A DNA stretch of 64,000 nt from Talpa occidentalis (taxonomy: Eukaryota; Chordata; Mammalia; Eulipotyphla; Talpidae). The position numbers and the translations under genes were made by a program. The notes below the pieces were generated by a model. It worked only from the letters and a program-made list of their open reading frames with translations. It was not told the DNA's origin and did not search any database. Location of the stretch: assembly GCF_014898055.3 (NCBI RefSeq), contig NW_023601104.1:76677106-76741105 (forward strand). Reading direction: 5' to 3'. Below, piece after piece: positions 23,728 through 35,810 of this stretch. Position 1 is the first letter of the stretch. Each line of letters starts with the position of its first letter.

Positions 23728-25285
23728 ATTATTGATGAAATTCATATGGAATTACTAAAAACCCCGAATAGCCAAAGCTCTCCTGAAAAAAAAAAAAAGA
23801 AGGGAATGGAGGCATCACACTCCCAGACTTCAAACTGTACTACAAAGCCATAATCATCAAAACTGCATGGTATTGGAACAAGAACAGACACACAGACCAA
23901 TGGAATCAAATAGAAAATCCAGAAATAAACCCACAGATTTATGGTCAACTAATCTTTGACAAAGGAGCAAAGAATATGCATTGGAGCAAAGAAAGTTTGT
24001 TCAATAAATGGTGCTGGGAAAACTGGGTCGCTACATGCAAAAGAATGAAGCTTGACTACTACCTCACACCATACACAAAAACCAACTCAAAATGGATTAA
24101 AGAAGTAGACATAAGACCTGAAACCATAAAATACATAGAAGGAAATATAGGCAAAATACTATGTGATATGCACATCAAAGACATCTTTACAGACACATCA
24201 CCCAAAGCAGTGATAGTGAAGGCAAAGATAAACAGCTGGGACTACATCAAATTAAAGAGCTTCTGCACAGCAAAAGAGACAATAACAAAAACAAAGAGAA
24301 ACCCCACCGACTGGGAGAATATTTTTGCACACAACACTAACGATAAAGGACTGATCACAAAAATCTACAAAGAGCTGATGAGACTAAACAGAAACAAAGA
24401 AAATAATCCAGTCAAAAAATGGGCAGAAGAGCTAAAAAGAAACTTCTCTGAAGAGGAAATGCAAATGGCCAACAGGCATATGAAAAAATGTTCAACATCA
24501 GGCTTCCCCGGTGGTGCAGCGGTTGAGCGCTGGGTTGCGAAGCTGCCCGCAGTCTCTGCATTGCCGGTTCGATCCCCGGCAGCTCCCCAGACACCGGAGG
24601 AGAGTCCCACATGGCGTACAGACCTCTCCTGCCGCCCATTGCTCCCCTCAGCAGTGTACTTCGGTCCTTCTGCCTGTTGTGCTCCCTGCTCTGGCTCCGG
24701 TGAAGTCTCTCACCCTCCTGTGCTTCTGATTGTACCCAGTGCTTGTATAAATAAATAAATAAATCTTTAAAAAAAAATGTTCAACATCACTTGTAATCAG
24801 GGAAATGCAAATCAAAACTACAATGAGATACCATCTTACACCAGTGAGAATGGCACTTATTAAAAAAACTAGCAACAACAAATGTTGGCGAGGGTGTGGA
24901 GAAAGAGGAACTCTTCTGCACTGTTGGTGGGAGTGCAAACTGGTCCAACCACTATGGAGAGCTGTGTGGAGATTTCTGGACCTACTAAACATAGAGCTTC
25001 CATATGATCCAGCAATTCCACTCCTAGGTATTTACCCAAAGGACACAGAAACATCAATTCCAAAGAGCACTTGCACCCCTATGTTTATAGCAGCACTATT
25101 TACAATAGCTAAACTTTGGAAACAACCCAAATGCCCAAAAATAGATGACTGGATCAAGAAGATGTGGTACATACACACCATGGAATATTACTCAGCATTC
25201 AAAACAGATAAACACATGCAATTGCAGCAACATGGATGAAGCTGGAAGGGATCATGCTCAGCGAAATAAGCCAGAAAGAAAAAGA
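23728..25285 (+). pseudogene. L1 ORF2 remnant, C-terminal part, frameshifted and split by a SINE
   Basis: The reading frame is broken near an A run at about 23,786-23,800, is then open from about 23,976 to the SINE at 24,501, and resumes at 24,790. The C-terminal zinc knuckle (CX3CX7HX4C) is intact. Near 25,220 AATTGCAGCAACATGG has one T less than the copy at about 26,990, shifting the last 30 or so codons. Confidence 0.88.
24501..24771 (+). mobile_element. tRNA-derived SINE, younger subfamily, nested in L1
   Basis: Full-length. Perfect 18-bp duplication AAAAAATGTTCAACATCA at 24,483-24,500 and 24,772-24,789. Confidence 0.97.
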
Positions 25286-25535
25286 AAAATACCGGATGGT
25301 CTCACTCATAGCAGAAATCTAGAAAACTTAAATAAGGGACCAGGAAAAAGAATAACTATAAGAAAGAAAATATCAAAATCAACAAACAACTATGAACCAG
25401 AGACACTCAATGGGGGGTGGGGGCGGGGAAAGGAGGGCTTGGGGTCAAAATAAGGGGGTTGTAATTGTAAGGGGAATATAAAAATAAAATTTAAATAATA
25501 AATAAATAAACAAACAAAAAGAAATATCCTGAGCA

Positions 25536-26565
25536 ATCTTCCTCATCCTGTTCCTACCCATGGAGAATGAATTGAGCCTCTCATTCCTGCAAGAGAAGGC
25601 ATGAGTGGGGCAACTAGTGAGCACTTGGAGAGCAGTAGATAAAGAAAGGAAGTGAAATTTGCTTGATAAGAGAAGAATGCGATCAGAAAGATTGTGGAGG
25701 TAGCTCCAGCCCTTATCTGTGGCTGGGAGTCCCATTTCAGTCCCTTGGCTAATCTGGCTTGGTTTGCACAATAGTGCCAATTGCAAGCCTGCAGGGCATT
25801 TTCCTACACTTCCTGCATGTGCTCCCCACCCTTATCACGACAACTCTGTGTTTCCCTTCCATGTGTTTAATGATTCCTATTGAATCAAATTTTCCTATTA
25901 ATTAAAGCCTTTGGGATCTTGGAATCTTTGTCAACACCCCATCCCCCCAATAGATAACATAATGGTAAAAGTAGTATTCCAACAGCTCTGGATCCCACTG
26001 CTGACAGAGTAAGTCACCTGTTTAGCATCATCAGGAGGCATGTCACCCTCAAAATGACTAATCTGTATTGAGGGCTATGAGTCAACTCAGCCTATTTATC
26101 TATCTTCATGGCTTATACTGGAAAAAATAAGTTTTAATGTATTTCTTTACCACTGTCAGTTGCCTTTCTTAATCTACTGCTGCTTAAGACATTCCTGATG
26201 GTTAATGTCAGATCCCAGGATACTGGCCTATAATGCTGAAAAAAGAATTAGTCTCAAAAATCTTGGCTCTCAGTTGCTGTTTTACTTTGCAGGAGCAGTG
26301 TGAAATAGGAGCTGGGATCATCCCTTTCCTATAGCAGCTGCTTAAGCAGACTTGACATTTGGGTTAGAAAAGTGTATCAACTCACCCCAATTTAGAGAAA
26401 TTACTTTTTCACCTTAAGAAAGTAATGTACCACTGAGGAGGCTTTTCTGTGGGCTTGTGTGGGAAAAAGGCAGACACCTACTGGGCTACCATTTAGATTT
26501 GGTGATCTGTGCAAGATGCTGGTGATAGTGGGAGGTAATGATGAAGACTGACACTTGATTAGTAA
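25536..26565. other. Intergenic, nothing recognised
   Basis: No coding, RNA or repeat signal was recognised. Confidence 0.4.
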
Positions 26566-27360
26566 TTTACAGCAGATTGTTTTCAACCTCATTTAATCCT
26601 CTTCACAGATCTGAGATAAAGGGGAAATTTTATGATGTATTCTACAGATAAGGAAATAGACTCAGTTTCTTTCTTTTTTCTTTTTTTAGCTATTGAGAAA
26701 TTTTATTTTTTTTAATAAATTTTATTTTTATATTCCCCATACAATTGCAACCCCCTTATTTTGACCCCAATCCCTCCCCTCCCCACCCCCCACCCCCCAT
26801 AGAGTGTCTCTGGTTCATAGTTGTTTGTTGATTTTGATTTTCACTTTCTTATAGTTATTCTTTTTCCTGGTCCCTTATTTAAGTTTTCTAGATTCCTGCT
26901 ATGAGTGAGACCATCCGGTATTTTTCTTTTTCTTTCTGGCTTATTTCGCTGAGCATGATCCCTTCTAGCTTCATCCATGTTGCTGCAAATTGCATGTGTT
27001 TATCTTTTTTGAATGCTGAGTAATATTCCATGGTATATATGTACCACATCTTCTTGATCCAGTCATCTATTTTTGGGCATTTGGGTTGTTTCCAAAGCTT
27101 AGCTATTGTAAACAGTGCTGCTATAAACATAGGGGTGCAAGTGCTCTTTGGAGTTGATGTTTCTGTGTCCTTTGGGTAAATACCTAGGAGTGGAATTGCT
27201 GGATCATATGGAAGCTCTATGTTTAGTAGGTCCAGAAATCTCCACACAGCTCTCCATAGTGGTTGGACTCAGTTTCTTAAGCAACAGTCAGTGAGTTGCA
27301 ATCCAGAAATGAACCCAGTCTCTCTGAATCCCAATTCCAATCTTCCTAACAGACCAGAGG
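26566..27360 (-). mobile_element. MIR SINE, antisense, split by an L1
   Basis: CCTCATTTAATCCTCTTCAC and CTACAGATAAGGAAATAGAC lie left of the L1 at 26,672. TTAAGCAACAGTCAGTGAG to CAATTCCAATCTTCC continues on the right. Confidence 0.65.
26672..27265 (-). mobile_element. L1 3' fragment, young subfamily
   Basis: Minus-strand copy of the last ~430 bp of ORF2 plus the 3' UTR and tail. Duplication GACTCAGTTTCTT at 26,659-26,671 and 27,266-27,278. A 119-codon stretch of the ORF2 C-terminus is open (26,888-27,247). The C-rich tract at 26,785-26,798 is the complement of the G-rich 3' UTR tract. Confidence 0.95.
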
Positions 27361-27450
27361 TTCTATTCCACTATGGTAGTCAGCTGTGAGATGTGTCACA
27401 CAATAATTTGTCATTAATGAAAAAATTAGATTTGATGGTGATATATTTTA

Positions 27451-27721
27451 TTTTAAAAGATTTATTTATTTATGTATACAAGAGCTGGGATATAGGCCAG
27501 AGGTGTGGGGGTGGAGTGAGAGGATTCACCAGAGAGAGGGTAGGGAGCAGAACAGACAGACTGACTGAAATACACTACTGAGGGGAGTAGCAAGCCAGAC
27601 AGGAGAGGTCTGCTGTGCCATGTGGGTCAGCTCCCTAGCAGGGGATGGAACTCATGCTGCAGTGGCTGCAGATAATGCCACAGGGCTGCGATTTAACCCC
27701 TTGCACCACCAGGGAGGCCCA
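27451..27721 (-). mobile_element. tRNA-derived SINE, older subfamily
   Basis: Antisense full-length. Perfect 16-bp duplication ATGGTGATATATTTTA at 27,435-27,450 and 27,722-27,737. Confidence 0.95.
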
Positions 27722-27737
27722 ATGGTGATATATTTTA

Positions 27738-28252
27738 GAATCATAAATCAAAGCAGACAATGTCTCTCATTTTTTCATATTCAAATGTGCTTCTTTGAGC
27801 AAGGAAAATGGGTCAAATTGCAGCAAACTACCTAGGGAATCATGTCAGTTTTATCTGTGCAATAGCACCGAAAGAACATGGATTGAAAACAAGTAACAGT
27901 TGCCATGATTACAAGTTACTGCCCTGCTTTACTTCTGTACAAAATGCTGGGCTTCCCTGAAGTTTGAAACTGCATCCTCCTACGAGATTGCATGGCTTGT
28001 GTGAATGTCACTCGTGAATATTTCCAAAGACAAAGCTGGGGAGTCACTGCAGCTCATCATACAGGTCTGACAATGGTAACACGGGATCAGTTCCTTTGAG
28101 TTGCTCCTCAGAATCAAAGCTACGTACTCATCCCTAAAGCATACTAATGTCCTTTTTTAATAGTACATTGTATTATATTTATATATGTTGTATATATTAA
28201 CATATACTACATATATTACTGCACTTCTTTTGCTTATAGGGAAAATTTGTCT
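27738..28252. other. Intergenic, nothing recognised
   Basis: AT-rich toward its right end (TATATT repeats near 28,175-28,220). No gene signal was seen. Confidence 0.4.
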
Positions 28253-28264
28253 AAGTAACTTAAT

Positions 28265-28529
28265 TGTTTTTAAGATTTATTTATTTATACAAGAACTGGA
28301 GTACAGGCCAGATGCCCAGGAGGGTGAGAGGATTCACCAAGAGACAGAGTGGGGAACGGAACAGGCAGACTGACGAAATACACTGCTGAGGGGAGCAGCA
28401 GGCGCAACAGAAGTGGTCTGCCGCGCCATGTGGGATCCTCGCTGGACAGCCGGGAGTGAACCTGCACTGCAGAGCCTGCAGACAGCTTCACAGAGGGCGC
28501 TCAACCACCTGTGCCACCAGGGGAGGCCC
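28265..28529 (-). mobile_element. tRNA-derived SINE
   Basis: Antisense. Near-perfect duplication AAGTAACTTAAT (28,253-28,264) and AAGTAATTTAAT (28,531-28,542). Confidence 0.93.
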
Positions 28530-28542
28530 AAAGTAATTTAAT

Positions 28543-29379
28543 ATTTATTAATATTGAAACTACTGATATATGATGCTGCTGAGCAAACTGCAAAGGCTTT
28601 AAAACATAGATGTGGAAAAAAGTTTGTTACTATCACTGTACCATCTCTGTGTTCTTTAGCTTTTGGGCATCAATTTTGAGGAGGCCCTCTGCCCCCAGGT
28701 AGAAAGTCACTCCCAATATTTCCAATGGGTTTCCAGGTGAGTGTTGTTTTAGCAGTGGGCAATTGATGCAATTTGCCCTTTGTCACTGCTACTGCCTGTT
28801 CCAAACTATTGCTCTCAGCTCCTGCATCTGCTGCCTTCTCTCTCAACCACTTTGCTCTGAGTGGGATACCATTCCTCTTTCTTCCTCCCCCACAAGACAC
28901 ACCTTTTGCATATGCTTTATTGTGGGTTGCAAATTATTCCTGATGGTTCGGGATTAGTGTGAATTTCTCAAGTCTCTGTCACTGTCCATGAACTTGCAAA
29001 GGACTTTGCTGTCCCATCCCATTGCCAGAGTTCCTCACCCACTCACATCTCACCACTCCTGCTCCTTATGCTGTCTTGAGCAGCCAGCAAAAGCCTCACC
29101 AATTCCAATTCCTTTCTTTTACAAATAAATGTGGACTTCTTTGTTCCACTCTCTTCCCTTGCTCTGGATGGGAGTAGAAGTGGGATTATTGAAATAGAAA
29201 CATCAAAGTTCCCACTTATTCCTAGACCAACACCGCCAATCATGAAGAAAAAAGAAGATACATATCTCAGGGGGTAAAGTATGACACTGTTCTGAGAGGT
29301 AAAAGTGTAAGCACTTTTTCCCCATAGAATTGTTTTTCTTCTGAACAGACTGTGAAGAGACAAGTGATGTACTTGTTAA
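28543..29379. other. Intergenic, nothing recognised
   Basis: Several overlapping short frames on both strands without family resemblance. Confidence 0.4.
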
Positions 29380-29580
29380 GAGCAGTGGGCATGGGAGTTA
29401 GACCATCTGGGAATGGCTCTACCATCTATAATCTGTGTGACCTTGGGCAAGATCTCTGTCCCTTTGTTTCCTCACTATTACAATGGGGAAAATAATAGTA
29501 CCTACCTCCTAAAGTTATGGTAAGAATTAAAAAAGCATGGGAGGTGTCTTAATTCAATGGCTGACACATGGATGATGCGC
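29380..29580 (+). mobile_element. MIR SINE
   Basis: TGTGTGACCTTGGGCAAG, GTTTCCTCACTATTACAATG and AATAATAGTACCTACCTCCT are MIR core motifs in sense order. Confidence 0.88.
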
Positions 29581-30397
29581 ACCAGATGGTGGGTTTTGAA
29601 GAGTGGGGTACAGGAGTAGATTGCTCACGTGAGAGAGGAAGCCCGCAATAAGCATGATCTTATGGAGAGGGATGAGTGTACCAAGCTGTAGGGATCAAAG
29701 AAAACAAAGATCTTCCCACTGAAGAACCGTCAGTCTCCTGGGAAAGATGGAATGTAAATAACTATAATGCAATGTGATGGTGCTATTGCAGACGTCTGTT
29801 TGTACTTGTCAAAGGATTTTTACTTAGCAGTGACCATGACACCCTGTTGCTATGGATAGATGTTCTTTTCTACCCCACTAGGGAATCACAATGCATATTA
29901 TATTCTCCTTCCCGTATTTCTGGGCATCTAGATGTGACAAGTCCCACCCTCAAACCCACAGGTGAAGGAACAAGACATGTCTCAATTCCTTCTTTGCTTC
30001 TGGTCTCCCCTATCAATAGCCTTGGAGGAAGCTTTGCACCCTATCATGGCTGCCTCTTGATTAACTCCAGCTAAATGCCCCCAATCCTACAGGAGATAAA
30101 TCATTCCATGTCTGAAAGAGCCCAAGTTAATAAATAGAATTTAAACAAGCCCATCGTCTTAAGTGACTGAAATCATTGAAGTCATGCTTTATTGCTTTTA
30201 ATTGTTTGTATTGTGAAAACATGTCCTGAGTAAGCTCATTTCCAAATAGCAATGATGATGAAAATGCACCAAGCATTATTCTTCGTATGATTTCAAAACC
30301 TTTTTACTCTAAGCCCTCCTAACCTCCAAAATATTTTATGGCTTAGGGTAAATTACAGAAATGCTGTGATTTATTGCTTTATTAAGTAAAATCAATA
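29581..30397. other. Intergenic, nothing recognised
   Basis: No coding, RNA or repeat signal was recognised. Confidence 0.4.
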
Positions 30398-30405
30398 TAA
30401 ACTTA

Positions 30406-30687
30406 ATTTTTTTTATTTAAATAATAAATTTTATTTTTATATTCCCCCATACAATTGCAAACCCCCCATTCTGACCCCAATCCCTCCCCTCCTGCCCCCC
30501 ACCCCCCAAAAAGTGTCTCTGGTTCATAGTTTTTCGTTGATTTTGATTTTCACTTTCTTATATTCATTTTCCTGGTCCCTTATTTAAGTCTTCTAGATTC
30601 CTGCTATGAGTGAGGCCATCCGGTATTTTTCTTTTTCTTATTGGCTTATTTCGCTGAGCATGATCCCTTCCAACGCCATCCATGTTG
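30406..30687 (-). mobile_element. L1 3' end fragment joined to a SINE
   Basis: Antisense L1 tail, 3' UTR and last ORF2 codons, ending at CATCCATGTTG. The next base starts the T-rich tail of a SINE on the same strand. L1 sequence does not resume beyond that SINE. TAAACTTA flanks the pair at 30,398-30,405 and 30,957-30,964. Confidence 0.9.
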
Positions 30688-30956
30688 ATTTTTAAAAAAG
30701 ATTTTATTTATTTATTTATACAAGCACTGGATACAGTCAGAAGCATGGGAGGGTGAGAGAATTCACCAGAGCCAGAGCGGGGAGCAGAGCAGGCAGACTG
30801 ATGGAAGTACACTGCTGAGGGGAGCAGCGGGCGGCAGGAGAGGTCTGTGCGCCATGTGGGACATGGCGCCCAGCGGCCAGGGATCGAATTGGCGCTGCAG
30901 AGGCTGTGGGCACCTTCGCAGCCCAGCGCTCAACCGCTGTGCCACTGGGGAGGCCC
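30688..30956 (-). mobile_element. tRNA-derived SINE, younger subfamily, fused to L1
   Basis: Antisense full-length SINE whose A-rich tail joins the truncated end of the L1 at 30,687. No separate duplication of its own is visible. Confidence 0.92.
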
Positions 30957-31254
30957 TAAACTTAGATTTTTAAAAAACATTTATAGAGAATATTGGCAAT
31001 ACTTTGAGCACCACAAAACAAGAAAGGGAACATTGTCTTAAAATCACATAAAGTTGATTATATGGAAAAAAATCAAAGTTGGTTTTATACTCACCCCTGT
31101 TCAGGATAAATGTCAAGAAGATGTGATAATTAAAAGTATAAAATGGAACCATCAAAATATTAAGAGACATTAAAAGTTATTTACCTTAGAGTGGGGAAGC
31201 TCTTTCTAATTATGATGTTAAATCCAGAGTCATAAAAAAAAAATCCTGATATGC

Positions 31255-32165
31255 TCAGCCTCATTACATAAACATTTTCTGCATAAGCTAAAGTTGAAAG
31301 ACAAATGACAAACTGGATGGAAATATTTGCAGCTCTATTACAGATTGTTTGCTAAAGACTTATTTCCCCAAAGTGTAAGCTCCTACAATTCAGAAAGGAA
31401 AAGACTTACAGTCTTTTAGCATAGGTCTATTTTATAATAGTCTAGTCTATTTTAAAATAGAAAAATGGACAAAGAATATGAACAGGCAGAGCCTGGAAGA
31501 GAAAGTACAAATGGCACCTAGCACATAAAAATGGCTCAGCCTCACTCACAAAAGATGTTGAAATTAAAATTATACTGAGAGATAAGTTTTCAATGACCAA
31601 AAGTCTGAGAACATGCTCTTTGATGAGGGTATTCTGAAACAGTTACTTTCATACCCTGGTAGTGGGAGTATAATCTGGTGTAAAAGCCAGGTAGAGCAAT
31701 TTGGCAATAGTTCCACTTTTAGGAATTTATGTTTTAGACATTTATGGAAATGTACAAAAAGAAATATGTTATCTTTTATAGCAGTGTTTCTCAAGCAAAA
31801 CACAGCAACCTAAGTGTCCATCAGCATACATTAAGTAAACTGTGACAATCCATATAGAATAAGACAATGTAGTGACAAAAAAAGAATGACACAAGTCTTT
31901 CTGTGGTGATTTGAAAATCTCCAATACATATTGTTAGGTTAAAAAAAAGCAAGGTGTGGAACTGAGTTCATACCATGCTACATTTTATGTATCAAAACAG
32001 AGAGTGTATGCACAAATGTCTATGTGTTTCTGCATGTGTATGTATATGTATACTTTTTCTTGTATATATATATATATAATATGTCTCTGTACAATTGGGG
32101 CCAGTCAGCATAGGGAAGGATGCTCTTACTGCATACCCCCTTTTTAAAAATATTGAACTATGTGA
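31255..32165 (+). mobile_element. Old L1 fragment (L1M-like), ORF2 end and 3' UTR
   Basis: AAACTGGATGGAAATATTTG, AAATGGACAAAGAATATGAA, GTGGGAGTATAATCTGGTG, CTAAGTGTCCATCAGC and CAAGGTGTGGAACTGAG follow the order of L1 ORF2 and its 3' UTR. Many stops. Confidence 0.7.
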
Positions 32166-33870
32166 AAGAGTCACCCATTAAGACATTAGAAAATTAAATG
32201 AAAAAAAAAAAAAAAAACAAGCTCCAAATTGTAAACCTAACAAATTAGCTCATTTCTAGATTCTATTCCATCTCTCTAATTTTAACATAATCTAGTTTTA
32301 TTTAAGCATCTTCCCTTCTCAACATACTCCATATCCTGGACTGCCTGATCTAAAGGTAATTCCATTCCCCTGTCCAGCAATTGGCTCAGGGTCCCTGGCC
32401 AGAGTCAATCAATGTGTGGCATTCCCTGGGAACAGGAGTTGACTCAGAAACAGGCATGTGACCAAAAGTGTGCTAGAGGCTCCTGGGAGGGCAGTTTCCT
32501 TGCTTTAGGTGAACATCACCAAATTGATGGCGCCTCTATGTGAAACCAGTAATGGCTACCACCATTTGCCTCCATGAAGGAAGCAGCCCAAGGTCAAAGC
32601 CAATACCTAAGGGAAGCTGTCTGAGGGTATTATAGAGAAATATATCCAGGGCTATGAAAGTAAACTGCCCCTGAATCCTGCCTTACTGCCTGGACTTGCA
32701 GTTAGATGCAGCAATACTTTCCCTTATTATTTATGTGAGTTTGAATTGAGTTTTCTGTTAGTTGAAGCTGTAGGCTAATACCCATGGCGCACAGAGGAAT
32801 AGGTTTCCAAGAATCTAAGTGAAACACATGGGTAAGTCAGAAGGAAAAAATGCCTCCTGAAGTTTCTCAGACTTAGCAGACTGCCAAGGCACATGGCATG
32901 TGTTGACATAAAAACTTTCCAAATCAGGCTCTGAACTCCAATTAGAATATGGTACAGAAGTGTTAGGGGGAAGGAGTGTGGAGACTGAGAAGAAAGATAC
33001 CAAACATTTACAGTGACTGTGACTGGGTAGGGGGCCTGTTAGGTGGGTTTTATCTCCTTTTACTTTCTCAGATTAAACTATGTGACTGTATTACTTTTCT
33101 AAAGAAAAAACTAAATACCAGCCCAAAAGGCCACTTGGAAGCAGAACGGCAGAGGCTGAGCCAAGCAAACCCCCAGTAAGTTAATGTCAAAAGACAAGCC
33201 TACCAGCTAAATAAATAAATGCTTTAAAAAAGTTCTTCATAATTTAGAGATTAGGAAGTTTAAGAATTCCCAGTAAACCCCAGGCTATTAGAAGTAAGGG
33301 ATTTAAAACAAACAAAGCCCCAAAAACAAATTTAGAATACAGCTGTAAAACACTGAAAGCAGAAGCTCATTTTTCTGTTCTTGAGACAATGATTTTCACA
33401 AATGTTTTTGAAGTGTCGTATTTCTAATCACCTCTCACATGGAGATTGTTTTCATTTTTTGGTAATTCCCACAGGCTGAGAGGGTCACTACATGATTGAA
33501 GTTGGGAATCTTTAGCATCTTCTGAACCAAGAAGATCCTGTAAGGGGATGATATGATTTTCCCCCCTTATTCATCTACAGACAACCTTGGAGCCAGAAGA
33601 TGAGAACTCCACAAAGGAAACATGAGTCTAGAAGGGTCAGGGAAGAGGAAACCAGGAAGAGAAAGCAATGATCCAGAAGCAAAACGATTAAATATGATAG
33701 GAACTGAAAAGTACTGTTGGACTTGGCAACTGGGAAATCACTGGTGACTTAGATAAGAGCCAAGATGAGAGTTAAGTTTAGGGCTGGTGTGGAACAGTAT
33801 TTCACTCGAAAGAAACTTAGATAACCGAAATACTGGCTGGTCTCTGAACCAGCCATGAGCCAACATTTAA
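32166..33870. other. Intergenic, nothing recognised
   Basis: Contains a poly-A run at 32,200-32,217. No gene or clear repeat was recognised. Confidence 0.4.
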
Positions 33871-34130
33871 AACCACCAAAGGAACACCTCCCACCCCCTT
33901 CCCCCAGAGACCTTCTCCACATCTCTCTGACTCCATTAGATTCTACCTTCCTTAGGAGGCACTGCCTGAACCACCTTCCCTCCACAATCTGCTCGCTGTT
34001 TCTCCTCTCTTTAGCCCCCATGCCACTTTCTTCTTCTTGCGAACACTTCATTTTTGCTTGGTGTTGTAACCATATTTTTGTCTGGCTTTATAAATTGTGC
34101 AGGTCTTGTTCATCCATATGTTATAACCAA
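33871..34130 (+). mobile_element. L2-like fragment
   Basis: ACCTTCTCCACATCTCTCTG, CCTTAGGAGGCACTGCCTGA and a TC-rich stretch resemble the sense 3' part of L2. Confidence 0.45.
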
Positions 34131-34221
34131 GTCTATCTCATAAGATAAGAAAGAACACTTAAGATTTCTCTATGCCTTACAACTGAACATTACAGCTCAC
34201 AGTCATACATCTGAATATTCT

Positions 34222-34385
34222 ATACCCTTGCTACAAAGTGTGGCCCACAGGGTAGCAGCATCAGCATTGTCTGGCAGCTGGTTTAAATATAGGCTATCAG
34301 CTCTACCCTAGACCCTAGATTCAGAGTCTTCATTTTAATAAGATCCCCAGGTGAATCATATGCACAGAATTTGAGAAGCACTGTC
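34222..34385. mobile_element. MER5-like hAT fragment
   Basis: CAAAGTGTGGCCCACAGGGT, AGCAGCATCAGCATTGTCTG, ATAAGATCCCCAGGTGAATC and TTTGAGAAGCACTG match MER5 order, with inverted-repeat-like ends. Confidence 0.7.
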
Positions 34386-35267
34386 CCATGTGCTCACAAG
34401 CCCAATCCTTTCGCAATATAGCAATACAAATGTCTTACTTAATAAAACAAACAACAACACTTGTCCATAAAAGAGAGGAGAGAGCGGGTGGAAGGTAGAG
34501 TAGACAGAGGCTTACGAAGAGTGCCTATTTATAGGCTGAAGGAAAATGCCCTGGAAAGAGATTACCAGTGGTGCCTGCAGGGCCAAGGTTAACAAATTGA
34601 GTGAGATTTAGAAACTGCAGGAGGTGGTGTTCAGAGCACAGGTGGAAGAATTTTCTTAGTCAGACTAACACCTATTCCACTAAGAAAGGAAAAAAAAAAA
34701 AAAAACCAGGAAAGGAAAGATGCATGTGTAGATAAATTTAGAAGTATAAGAGCAGGAAATTGAGAGATCACAGCCTGATATCCTCTATTAACTTTGTGGG
34801 GTGGGAGTGAAACTGGTATAAATGTCTTGAAAACATTGGTGAGATTTTAAAAGTCATTAAGCAGGCTGCAACAGACACTGAGGAAGAAGCAAAAAAAAAA
34901 AAAATTGCAAGAAGAATCAAGGAAGCCACTAAGATTTGAACTAGGAAAGTTAGCCTCTGTGCTGGGGCAGAAAAAGCAGATTAGTCCAGCATTGTGGTTT
35001 TGGTTGATAGTTAGGTAGCAGGGAAAGGAGTAAAAAACACTCTCAGTGACATGATTGAATTGCAAAGATAGGAGACCTAAGCTAGATAAGAAAGTGAGAG
35101 ATGTGGTGGCCCAGGGGTTAGGAGAAAGAAATGAAGAATTTTTTTTTTTTAAGGGAAAGATCAGGGCCAGTTTTCTATATAGGTTTGCAGAAAAAGGGAG
35201 TCTATTTAAAATGCAGATCTCTGGGCCCCATGGGAGAAAGTTCGGTTTAATAAGTCTTGAGTAGAAC
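34386..35267. other. Intergenic, nothing recognised
   Basis: A-rich tracts at 34,690-34,706 and 34,892-34,905. A 186-codon minus-strand frame ending in the adjacent LTR has no family resemblance. Confidence 0.4.
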
Positions 35268-35272
35268 CTAGA

Positions 35273-35698
35273 TGTAGGGCAAGATAAAAGTATCAGGCTT
35301 TTCTGCCCTCCCACCATCAGGATAGATGACGGAACCCTGCGGTCCCAAATGCATGCCTGATGGCGGGAACCTGGAGTAGGGTGTGGGCATAGGTAGATGG
35401 CATTCACCTGGGTAGGACTAGGCTTTTAAGGGCGGCGTCACTGGGATGCCAAGAGAAGCCGAGAAGAAGCAGAGCCATGAGAAGAGCAGAGAGAATGCTA
35501 GAGTAAGGCCAGAGAGCCCAGAGTGAAGACTTGCTGGGGGCTGGGAGGCCTGCCAGCCTCCCGGCCCCCCAGCACTCCTGCCTGCTGTGTACCTGGTAAT
35601 CCCAATAAAAGCCTGCAAAAGCCACTGAGGGCTCCAGGACTCCTTTACTTGGTCTGCTGGATCAGAAAACTTGCACTGTGTCCTTCTTGTCCCTTACA
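35273..35698 (+). mobile_element. Solo LTR (copy B) with 5-bp target duplication
   Basis: Starts TGTAGGGCAAGATAAAAG and ends CCCTTACA, giving imperfect terminal inverted repeats. Flanked by CTAGA at 35,268-35,272 and 35,699-35,703. CCAATAAAAGCC at about 35,600 is a polyadenylation signal. No retroviral internal region is present, so it is a solo LTR left by recombination between two LTRs. Same family as 359-817. Confidence 0.9.
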
Positions 35699-35810
35699 CT
35701 AGAGATCTGCATTATTTCTCCAAGTTATTACTTTAAAAAAAAAAATGACTCACACGTGTTTGATGTAAAATGAAGAAAGCACAAAAATCTACAATGAAAA
35801 GTCTTTCTCT

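Larger units (their letters stand above)
21893..25520 (+). mobile_element. 5'-truncated L1 retrotransposon with two nested SINEs
   Basis: A perfect 15-bp duplication GAAATATCCTGAGCA (21,878-21,892 and 25,521-25,535) flanks it, and it ends in an A-rich tail. It begins inside ORF2, lacking the 5' UTR, ORF1 and the endonuclease domain. The first 1,521 bp (to the SINE at 23,414) are open and cover the reverse-transcriptase domain ([45 protein letters not shown]). The usual FADD box reads VADD here. The 3' part keeps the zinc knuckle [18 protein letters not shown] but has a one-base deletion near 25,220. A G-rich 3' UTR tract follows at 25,411-25,440. The element is inactive. Confidence 0.96.
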
